Shown: positions 7,694-12,964 of the stretch, in pieces
Numbering within the stretch: position 1 is the first letter of the stretch
How the letters are laid out: every line of letters begins with the position of its first letter
Assembly (NCBI GenBank): GCA_041913505.1
Contig: JAYSFC010000112.1
Coordinates: forward strand, 1-12,964
Length of the DNA: 12,964 nucleotides
From: JAYSFC01 sp041913505
GTDB taxonomy: Bacteria; Pseudomonadota; Gammaproteobacteria; Burkholderiales; Burkholderiaceae_C
Direction of reading: 5' to 3'
The notes under the pieces: generated by a model
The model's database searches: none
Seen by the model: only the letters and a program-made list of their open reading frames with translations
Told to the model about the DNA's origin: nothing
Program-made: the position numbers and the translations under genes

Positions 7694-7774
7694 GGAGGGG
7701 GAAAGTCCAACGCAAGACTGGATACCGATGAAGCCCGGGCCGCACAGGACGGCCGCCCGGGGGCTCCACGGGCC

Positions 7775-7790
7775 GGTGCAGAATTGCACC
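7775..7790 (-). other. Hairpin at the 5' end of the DUF4215 gene leader
   Basis: The perfect 6-bp stem GGTGCA/TGCACC has a four-base loop. On the predicted transcript it starts about 5 nt after the transcription start. A hairpin so near the 5' end is a typical mRNA-stabilising arrangement. No further function can be assigned. Confidence 0.4.
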
Positions 7791-7800
7791 GAGTACAAAA

Positions 7801-7829
7801 ATCGTACAGTTACATTTGCCGCGTGTCAT
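7801..7829 (-). promoter_or_regulatory. Predicted sigma-70 promoter of the DUF4215 gene
   Basis: On the minus strand ATGACA (7829 to 7824, five of six consensus matches) is followed after exactly 17 nt by TACGAT (7806 to 7801, four of six). This is the best-formed promoter in the window and lies in a locally AT-richer stretch. Transcription would start near 7794, giving a leader of about 100 nt before the ATG at 7693. Confidence 0.55.
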
Positions 7830-7871
7830 GCGCTATTTGCGCACCATCTCGTCGCGGCAGGCCCCACAGGT

Positions 7872-7890
7872 GTGGCGGCTGCTGCCGCAC
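7872..7890 (-). terminator. Hairpin downstream of the fabF-like gene
   Basis: GTGGCGGC (7872-7879) pairs with GCCGCAC (7884-7890) with one bulge around a short loop. It lies about 80 nt past the fabF stop and before the next gene's promoter, a sensible place to end the fabF transcript. No T-tract follows, so this is weak evidence. Confidence 0.25.
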
Positions 7891-7971
7891 GAGCCATGAT
7901 CGCTCGGCCTGGCGGCGGCCGTATGGCGCAGACCCGCGAGCTCTCGCCGCCAACCAAGGGGCAAAGGCTGC

Positions 7972-9255
7972 CTAGTTCCAGCGCTTGAGCACCAGCGACG
8001 CATTCACGCCGCCAAAGCCGAAGCCGTTGACCAGCGCGTGCTCCATGGCCAGCGGCCGCGCCGCGCCCACGATGAGGTCCAGCCCCTCAGCCAGCGGATC
8101 GGGCTCGGTCAGGTTCAGCGTGGCCGGCGCCACCTGGTCGCGCAGCGCCAGCGCCGCAAAGATGGCCGCCACGGCGCCCGCCGCGCCGAGCAGGTGGCCC
8201 GTGGCCGATTTGGTGGAGCTCACGGCCACGCCGCACCGGTCGCCAAACAGGCGGCGGATCGCGGCCAACTCGCCGCGGTCGCCCACGTACGTGGACGTGG
8301 CATGGGCATTGAGGTACTGCACCTGGCCCGGCGCAACCCCTGCCATGGCCAGGGCCTGCGCCATGCTGCGGTGCGCGCCATCTCCATCTTCGGGGCCGGC
8401 CGTGATGTGGTACGCATCGGCCGATGTGCCATAGCCCACGACCTCGGCCAGCGGCGCGGCGCCGCGCGCAAGCGCGTGGTCCAGCGATTCGAGCACGAGC
8501 GCACCCGCGCCCTCGCCCATCACGAAGCCGTCGCGTCCCGCGTCAAACGGGCGCGAAGCCTCGTGCGGGCGGTCGTTGTAGCCCGTGGAGAGGGCCTTGG
8601 CCGCCGCAAAGGCGCCCAGGCTCACGCGGTCGACCGCGGCCTCGGTGCCGCCGCACAGCGCTACGTCGGCCTCGCCCGAGCGGATCAGGCGCAAGCCGTC
8701 GCCCACGGCCTGCACGCTCGCCGCGCAGGCCGTGACGGGCGCACCCAGCGGCCCCTTGAGGCCATGGCGGATCGAGACATGGCCCGCCGCGAGGTTCACG
8801 AGGAAGGCCGGCACGGTGAACGGCGACAGGCGCGATGCGCCCCGGCTGTCCGTGGTGCGCACGGCCTGCGCGATGGCGCCGAAGCCGCCGATGCCCGAGG
8901 CGATCACGCAGGCCGTGCGGGCCTGGGCCTGCTCGCTGTCCGGCTGCCAGCCGGCCTGGGCCAGGGCCTGGCCCGCCGCATCGAGCGCGAGCGGGATGAA
9001 GCGGTCCATCTTGCGCTGCTCTTTGGCGGATGCCACGGCATCGATGTCCCAACCACCCTCGGGGTCCTGCGCAAGCGTGGGCACCAGGCCTGCCACCTGC
9101 GCTGGCACGTCGGGCGCCATGCCTTCGGGCAGGCGCCGGATGCCCGAGGCCCCCGCGCGCAGCCGCTGCCAGCACAGCTCCGCCCCCCGCCCCAGCGGCG
9201 AGACCATGCCCATGCCGGTAACGACCACACGGCGCGCCATATACGCCGCGCTCAT
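7972..9255 (-). CDS. Beta-ketoacyl-ACP synthase II (FabF-like), stand-alone
   Basis: FabF-type enzymes condense an acyl chain with malonyl-ACP in fatty acid elongation. This one has 427 residues, a normal length. The thiolase-fold triad is intact: Cys177 in TACAAS, His318 in NAHATSTYVGD and His354 in KSATGHLLGAAG, with Lys349 beside it. GFGFGG lies at 411-416. The usual HGTSTP or HATSTP motif reads HATSTY here, an uncommon residue by the active site. I chose the ATG at 9255 because GGAG lies 7 nt upstream; an in-frame ATG at 9273 overlaps that site. No acp, fabD, fabG or fabH is adjacent, so this is probably a paralogue rather than the housekeeping fabF. It is divergent from a TetR-type gene, with paired palindromes between. 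The substrate is unknown. Confidence 0.9.
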   Translation of the reverse strand: MSAAYMARRVVVTGMGMVSPLGRGAELCWQRLRAGASGIRRLPEGMAPDVPAQVAGLVPTLAQDPEGGWDIDAVASAKEQRKMDRFIPLALDAAGQALAQAGWQPDSEQAQARTACVIASGIGGFGAIAQAVRTTDSRGASRLSPFTVPAFLVNLAAGHVSIRHGLKGPLGAPVTACAASVQAVGDGLRLIRSGEADVALCGGTEAAVDRVSLGAFAAAKALSTGYNDRPHEASRPFDAGRDGFVMGEGAGALVLESLDHALARGAAPLAEVVGYGTSADAYHITAGPEDGDGAHRSMAQALAMAGVAPGQVQYLNAHATSTYVGDRGELAAIRRLFGDRCGVAVSSTKSATGHLLGAAGAVAAIFAALALRDQVAPATLNLTEPDPLAEGLDLIVGAARPLAMEHALVNGFGFGGVNASLVLKRWN

Positions 9256-9281
9256 GGGCGAGCTCCTTTGCATGCGTTCAT
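9252..9281 (-). CDS. Putative 9-residue leader peptide overlapping the fabF-like start
   Basis: The frame reads MNACKGARP and ends in TGA. Its ATG has an excellent AGGAG site (9288-9292) 6 nt upstream, better placed than most in this window. The stop overlaps the fabF-like start as ATGA, and the fabF-like Shine-Dalgarno sequence lies inside this ORF. That is the classic layout for translational coupling. Its shortness means the frame could have arisen by chance. No attenuator stem or codon run specific to an amino acid is visible. Confidence 0.4.
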   Translation of the reverse strand: MNACKGARP

Positions 9282-9335
9282 CGATTGCTCCTAATGGAAA
9301 GGACTGCCCGCGCCGCAGGCGCTGCCGGGTCCAGG

Positions 9336-9361
9336 TTTATGATGATGGTCGTCATCATAAA
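9336..9361. promoter_or_regulatory. Palindromic operator 1 of the tetR-fabF intergenic region
   Basis: This is a 26-bp inverted repeat with perfect 10-bp arms, TTTATGATGA and TCATCATAAA, around the 6-bp centre TGGTCG. Size and symmetry fit a TetR-family dimer site. Its core, TGATGATGGTCGTCATCA (9340-9357), recurs exactly on the other strand in operator 2. It lies between divergent fabF-like and tetR genes, so it is probably bound by that regulator. Confidence 0.7.
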
Positions 9362-9365
9362 TGCA

Positions 9366-9389
9366 TTTTGATGACGACCATCATCAATA
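9366..9389. promoter_or_regulatory. Palindromic operator 2 of the tetR-fabF intergenic region
   Basis: The core TGATGACGACCATCATCA (9369-9386) is the exact reverse complement of the operator 1 core, 29 bp away centre to centre. Its own arms TTTTGATGA and TCATCAATA match at eight of nine positions. The right end is only about 10 nt from the tetR ATG, so a bound protein should block tetR expression directly. Confidence 0.7.
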
Positions 9390-9399
9390 AAAACTTGCC

Positions 9400-10053
9400 A
9401 TGAAAGTCTCGAAAGCCCAGGCCGCGCAGAACCGGCAGGACATCCTCGAAGCCGCGGCGCGGCTGTACCGTGAGCACGGCCTCGCGGGCGTAGGGGTGGC
9501 GGAGGTGACGCGGGGCGCGGGTCTCACGCACGGCGGGCTGTACCGCCACTTCGAATCGAAGGACGCGCTGGTGCGCGAGGCCTGCGCGCGCGCGTTCGAC
9601 TGGTCCATTGCGCCGCTTGACGGCGTGGAGGGCGACGATGGCAGCCTGGCGTCCCGCGTGCAGTCCTATCTGTCGCCGCAGCACCGCGACAGCCCGGGCA
9701 GCGGCTGCCCGGCGGCGGCGCTCGCGGTGGACGTGGCGCGCGCAGGCGGCGACCTGTCGGCCGTGTTCGCGGAAGGGGTGGAGCGCAACATCGCGCGCTT
9801 TGCACGCGTGATCGGGGGCCTGGCCGACGGCGAGGCGCCTGGCCCCGACCTGCGCGCCCAGGCCATGACCATGCTCAGCGGCATGGTGGGTGCGCTGGTG
9901 CTCGCGCGCGCCACGGCGGCGGCCCAGCCCGCGCTGTCGGACGAAATCCTGGCCACGGTGCGCGAGCGCCTGCTTGCGCTGGCGCCCGAAGCCAATACTG
10001 AGCCAAAAAGGACTCAAGTGCACGTCCACCGTGCACGAGAAGATCCTAAATAA
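9400..10053 (+). CDS. TetR/AcrR-family transcriptional regulator
   Basis: This 217-residue protein is a one-component repressor of the TetR type. The N-terminal DNA-binding domain spans about residues 10-60, with the helix-turn-helix VAEVTRGAGLTHGGLYRHF at 33-51 and the typical ESKDALVREA after it. Residues from about 70 on form the helical ligand-binding and dimer domain, which is variable and does not reveal the ligand. The ATG at 9400 matches the usual MKVSKAQAAQNRQ start of this subfamily. No good Shine-Dalgarno sequence is visible, so the transcript may have a very short leader. The last 20 or so residues, rich in K, R and H, look like an unstructured tail. It is divergent from the fabF-like gene with paired operators between, so that gene is its likely target, plus itself. 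It converges on the PEBP gene with a 7-nt gap. Confidence 0.92.
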   Translation: MKVSKAQAAQNRQDILEAAARLYREHGLAGVGVAEVTRGAGLTHGGLYRHFESKDALVREACARAFDWSIAPLDGVEGDDGSLASRVQSYLSPQHRDSPGSGCPAAALAVDVARAGGDLSAVFAEGVERNIARFARVIGGLADGEAPGPDLRAQAMTMLSGMVGALVLARATAAAQPALSDEILATVRERLLALAPEANTEPKRTQVHVHRAREDPK

Positions 10054-10060
10054 GGAGCAA

Positions 10061-10558
10061 TCAGCTGCGCCCGTAAGTGGACGTGAACTGGGCCTTGGCC
10101 AGCGTGTGGGCGTTGACCATGAAGCCTGCGAGCGCAGCCGTGGCGTCGTCGGGAATCTCGAGCCGCTCCACCGACAGCGCATGCACGGTGAAGATGTAGC
10201 GGTGCGGTTTGTCGCCCGGCGGCGGGCACATGCCGCCCCAGGCCAGCACACCGTAGTCGTTGCGGATCTGGCGTGCCGGCGCGGGCAGCAGGGCGCCCCC
10301 CTTGGCACCCGCGTTGGCCGCGAGCTGCGCGACGCTGGCGGGCAGGTCCACCACGAACCAGTGCCACCAGCCCGAGCCCGTGGGCGCGTCGGGGTCGTAC
10401 ACCGTGAGCGCGAAACTCTTGGTGCCGGCCGGCGCACCGCTCCAGTGCAGCACGGGCGACTGGTTCTGGCCTGAGCAGCCGAAGCCATCAAATTCGAAAC
10501 GGGGGTCAATGCTGCCGCCGCTCGGGATATCGGGGCTGCTGAGGGTGAATGCGGTCAT
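10061..10558 (-). CDS. YbhB/YbcL family Raf-kinase-inhibitor-like (PEBP) protein
   Basis: The protein has 165 residues, close to E. coli YbhB (158). It has no signal peptide, so it is probably cytosolic. The bacterial PEBP hallmarks are present: the anion-site motif DPDAPTGSGWWHW (55-67) and GGMCPPPGDKPHRY (108-121), which replaces the more usual GGPCPP form by one residue. PEBP proteins bind phosphorylated or phospholipid-like ligands in this pocket, but the bacterial role is not settled. The ATG at 10558 is chosen for its AAGGAG site 7 nt upstream; the open frame continues upstream without a better start. It lies 72 nt downstream of the nucleotidase gene on the same strand and may be co-transcribed with it. 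Confidence 0.92.
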   Translation of the reverse strand: MTAFTLSSPDIPSGGSIDPRFEFDGFGCSGQNQSPVLHWSGAPAGTKSFALTVYDPDAPTGSGWWHWFVVDLPASVAQLAANAGAKGGALLPAPARQIRNDYGVLAWGGMCPPPGDKPHRYIFTVHALSVERLEIPDDATAALAGFMVNAHTLAKAQFTSTYGRS

Positions 10559-10630
10559 GGCGGATCTCCTTGCGAAGCATCCAGTATGCCGGCATGCGCC
10601 CCCACCTTCCACCGTCCGGCCCGCGCCGGA

Positions 10631-12544
10631 TCAGTTGGGCCCCTTGAACGTGCGCGTGCTGTACAGCGACGTGTCGAGCGCCCTGAGCACCGGCAGGCCA
10701 CTGGTGGCGTCCTTGGACTGCTTCTCGATGTAGCTGAAGAACACGTCGGCATCGAGCACGCCGATGTCCAGGCGGCGCGCGGCCGGCACCGCCGCCAAGG
10801 TCTTGTAGCCATCACCGCCCGTGGCGTTGAAGCTCAGCACGAAGAGCTTGTAGGTCTTGGCCGGATCGAGCGGACCCCAGGCGCCCGTGGCGGGGTTGCG
10901 CACCTCGACGTTGGCCACGCGCTGGCCCATGGCCGCGGCCGCATTCACATCGAAGCGCAGGCCGCCCGTGTAGGGATAGGGGCCCGTGGAGCCGCCCGCG
11001 CCGTAGACGGCCTCGAGCCCATCCTCGAGCATGGACTTGACCTCCTGGCCCGTCACGTCGAGGCGGAACAGCATGTTGCCGAACGGCAGCACCTGGATCA
11101 CGTTCGCCGCCGTCACGTCGCCCAGCAGCGGCACGCGCACGCCACCGCCGCTTTGCAGCGAGATGTCGGCACCGCCATACTTGGCGTTGGCCACCTCGAG
11201 GTAGGCCTGGGCCACGAGCTGCTGGATGTCCCCGCCGCGCAGGCTCACGCTACCCGCGGCATTGCAGGCCACGCTCGAGCGGCTGTAGTCCACGGAACCC
11301 GGGCCGCCGGGCACGCGGCGCGAGCACAGCTCGGCGGGGGCCGTGGCCACGAGGGTCTTGTTGAACACGGCCACCTTGTCCTTGTAAGGCGCCAGCGCGG
11401 CCGTGGCGGCGGCCTGGGGCTGCGTGACGCGCAGGAAGCCGCTCGCGGCCACGCTGGCCTGCAGCGCCTTCTTCTCGGCGTCGCTCGGGGCCTTGCCGGC
11501 GATGGTGAAGTTGTCGCCGATCAGCACGTGCGGCGTGCCGGCGCAGTTCTGCACATCGCCCTTGTCGTCGAACGTCACCTTGAGCTCGCCCACCACCTGC
11601 GCGTATTCCCAGGCCTGGACCACGCAAACGGTCTTGCCGTCCTTGTCGGTCGTGCGCGTGGGGTAGGCGCCAGCGGGCGTGCCCACGCCGCGGGTCTTGA
11701 GCGTATCGGGACCGAGCAGTGTGTGCGAGTCGCCGCCCACCACCACGTCCACGCCGCTGAGCTTGGCGGCAACCTGCTTGTCGTAGTCGTAGCCGATGTG
11801 GCTCATCAGCACGATCTTGTTCACGCCCTGGGCGCGCAGCCTGTCGATCTCGCGCTGCGCAGCCGTGGCTTCGTCCTCGAACTGAGTGTCTGGATCGGGG
11901 CTGGAGGAGGCCTTGGTCTTGCCCGCGATGGTCAGGCCCACGACGCCGATCTTCTGGCCGCCGCGCTCGAGTACCGTGGACGGCAGCACGGCGCCCGGCG
12001 CTTTGGCGGCACCAAGAGCGGAGCTGGCGCCGAACTGCGCGTTCGCGCTCAGCGCGGGCGTCTTGCACGAGCCCTTGCGCAGCTGATCAAGGAAGCCCTT
12101 GAGACCCGCGTCGCCCTTGTCGAATTCGTGGTTGCCCAGCGTGAAGGCATCGAAGCACACGGTGTTCATCATGGCCGCGTCGGCCTCGCCGTCCGCGCCC
12201 GCGCGGTTGAAGTACAGCGTGCCCGTGAGCGCATCGCCCGCGTGCAGCTTGAGCACGTTGGGGCCCGCGGCCTGCGCGAGCTCGTCGAAGGCTGCCGCCA
12301 CGCGCGGGAAACCGCCCGCATCCACGGCCACCGCCACGGCCGTGCCGCTGCCCGCGTCGAGCTGCAGCGTCCTGGACTTGGATTCGAGCGTGGAGTGGTG
12401 GTCGTTGATGTGCAGCAGCGTCAGCGTGTACGGCTGGGCGGGTGTCGAAACGCCGTCCGAACCGCCCCCGCACGCCGTCACCAGGCCAGCCACCGCCAGC
12501 ATCGTTGCCGCCACGCGCCCGCGCGCGCCCATATTCCAGTCCAT
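10631..12544 (-). CDS. 5'-nucleotidase / metallophosphoesterase lipoprotein (UshA-like)
   Basis: This 637-residue secreted enzyme probably releases phosphate from nucleotides or related esters outside the cytoplasm. The N-terminus is a lipoprotein signal with lipobox VTAC and Cys25, followed by GGGSDG. The calcineurin-like domain (about 38-300) carries its two-metal ligands in order: Asp48 and His50 (INDHH), Asp104 (HAGD), Asn138-His139 (GNHEFD), His249 (MSH) and His274 (GGDSH). The 5'-nucleotidase C-terminal domain runs from about 390 to 600, with SGGGVR at 465-470, TGGLRF at 526-531 and the substrate loop FNATGGDGY at 572-580. Six cysteines in the mature chain could form disulphides. The ATG at 12544 follows a GAGGGAG site at 7 nt. 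Unlike E. coli UshA it is membrane-anchored. The exact substrate is not visible. Confidence 0.93.
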   Translation of the reverse strand: MDWNMGARGRVAATMLAVAGLVTACGGGSDGVSTPAQPYTLTLLHINDHHSTLESKSRTLQLDAGSGTAVAVAVDAGGFPRVAAAFDELAQAAGPNVLKLHAGDALTGTLYFNRAGADGEADAAMMNTVCFDAFTLGNHEFDKGDAGLKGFLDQLRKGSCKTPALSANAQFGASSALGAAKAPGAVLPSTVLERGGQKIGVVGLTIAGKTKASSSPDPDTQFEDEATAAQREIDRLRAQGVNKIVLMSHIGYDYDKQVAAKLSGVDVVVGGDSHTLLGPDTLKTRGVGTPAGAYPTRTTDKDGKTVCVVQAWEYAQVVGELKVTFDDKGDVQNCAGTPHVLIGDNFTIAGKAPSDAEKKALQASVAASGFLRVTQPQAAATAALAPYKDKVAVFNKTLVATAPAELCSRRVPGGPGSVDYSRSSVACNAAGSVSLRGGDIQQLVAQAYLEVANAKYGGADISLQSGGGVRVPLLGDVTAANVIQVLPFGNMLFRLDVTGQEVKSMLEDGLEAVYGAGGSTGPYPYTGGLRFDVNAAAAMGQRVANVEVRNPATGAWGPLDPAKTYKLFVLSFNATGGDGYKTLAAVPAARRLDIGVLDADVFFSYIEKQSKDATSGLPVLRALDTSLYSTRTFKGPN

Positions 12545-12613
12545 GCTCCCGCTCCCTCTGGGTTTTGAAACCCCGCATGCTGGAGGGCACGGATGACAGG
12601 TCGATGAAACCGC

Positions 12614-12643
12614 CGCGCGGCGCCAGGTCTTGGCCGCCGCGCG
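12614..12643 (-). terminator. Strong hairpin terminator after the ABC ATPase gene
   Basis: CGCGCGGCG (12614-12622) pairs perfectly with CGCCGCGCG (12635-12643), and two more inner base pairs form past a bulge. On the minus strand it starts 6 nt after the ATPase stop and is followed by GGTTTC, a short weak T-run. It likely ends the peptide-transporter operon and separates it from the nucleotidase gene. Confidence 0.55.
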
Positions 12644-12648
12644 TGGGG

Positions 12649-12964
12649 TCAGATACGGCCTTCCTCCACCGCGTGGCAGGCGATGCGGATGCCCCCGATG
12701 GTTTGCAGCTGCGGCCGCTCGGTGCGGCAGCGGTCGTTCGCGTGCGGGCAGCGCGGGTTGAAGGCGCAGCCTGGCGGCGGGTTCAGGGGGTTGGGCACCT
12801 CGCCTTGCACGGGCGTGCGCGCTTTGCCCGTGTCGTGCATCTTGGGGATGGCGTCGAGCAGCATGCGCGTGTAGGGATGGCGCGGGTTGCTGAAGAGCAG
12901 CGCCTTGTCTGCCAGCTCCACCAGGCGCCCCAGGTACATCACGCCCACCTGGTCGCTCACGTGG
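12649..12964 (-). CDS. Oligopeptide/dipeptide ABC transporter ATP-binding protein, C-terminal fragment
   Basis: Only the last 105 or so residues are in the window; the reading frame continues past the right edge. The visible part starts just after the H-loop region, with HVSDQVGVMYLGRLVELA, typical of DppF/OppF and DppD/OppD subunits. It continues through NPRHPYTRMLLDAIP into the C-terminal oligopeptide-transporter extension, whose CAFNPRCPHANDRC segment has the three conserved cysteines. These ATPases power peptide uptake as part of a permease complex at the inner membrane. The DppF/OppF assignment is favoured by the VMYLGRLVE and short tail, but DppD/OppD is possible. The catalytic Walker motifs lie outside the window. 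Confidence 0.9.
   Translation of the reverse strand, partial: HVSDQVGVMYLGRLVELADKALLFSNPRHPYTRMLLDAIPKMHDTGKARTPVQGEVPNPLNPPPGCAFNPRCPHANDRCRTERPQLQTIGGIRIACHAVEEGRI

Noticed and set aside
7691..7760. Possible GEMM (c-di-GMP) riboswitch-like words ACGCAA and ACCGATG on the + strand
   Set aside because: The order and spacing do not fit the GEMM-I fold, and the strand is opposite to the only gene nearby. The match is coincidental.
10586..12568. A 660-codon open frame on the + strand covering the whole nucleotidase gene
   Set aside because: It lies wholly opposite a gene with clear catalytic motifs. Its translation is rich in R, G, H and A with no recognisable domain. Such long antisense frames are expected in GC-rich DNA with strong third-position bias.
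12560..12573. Palindrome GGGTTTTGAAACCC upstream of the nucleotidase gene
   Set aside because: It has 6-bp arms around 2 bp, lies about 15 nt before the ATG, and has no second copy or adjacent regulator. It is too little to call an operator.

Overview
The window is GC-rich, densely coded chromosomal DNA. Gene content and order, protein style and codon use point to a betaproteobacterium of the Burkholderiales, probably Comamonadaceae (Acidovorax/Alicycliphilus/Delftia-like). That placement is inferred from recognising the proteins, not from a search. I see no rRNA, tRNA, CRISPR array, insertion sequence or phage gene. No intergenic stretch exceeds 300 bases.

Layout. (1) Positions 3-911 hold the C-terminal three quarters of S-adenosylmethionine synthetase (metK, + strand, cut by the left edge), convergent with pgi across a GC-rich hairpin. 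(2) Positions 973-5986 form a central-carbon block built around one divergent promoter: tal-pgi on the - strand and zwf-hexR on the + strand. Glucose-6-phosphate isomerase, transaldolase and glucose-6-phosphate dehydrogenase all act at the glucose-6-phosphate/pentose-phosphate/Entner-Doudoroff junction. HexR is the repressor known to sense the Entner-Doudoroff intermediate KDPG. A 15-bp HexR-like palindrome lies between tal and zwf, over the predicted -10 elements of both promoters, so HexR probably controls both arms and itself. (3) Positions 6020-7693 encode an exported protein, not assigned to a pathway, with two membrane helices in mid-chain and a C-terminal array of cysteine-rich DUF4215-type repeats. 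Its gene has a well-formed promoter and a leader of about 100 nt. (4) Positions 7972-10053 hold a stand-alone FabF-type ketoacyl synthase divergent from a TetR-family regulator. Between them lie two copies, in opposite orientation, of one 18-bp operator-like palindrome. A 9-codon leader ORF with a strong ribosome-binding site overlaps the fabF start. (5) Positions 10061-12544 hold a small PEBP (YbhB/YbcL) protein and a lipoprotein 5'-nucleotidase, both on the - strand. (6) Positions 12649-12964 hold the C-terminal end of an oligopeptide/dipeptide ABC transporter ATPase, cut by the right edge and followed by a strong hairpin terminator.

Most of the window is ordinary core metabolism. The parts that deserve attention are the paired TetR operators with the coupled leader ORF ahead of the orphan fabF, the HexR control point, and the repeat-expanded DUF4215 surface protein. 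I did not find a clear new multi-gene system. The fabF/tetR pair is the nearest thing to an uncharacterised regulatory unit.
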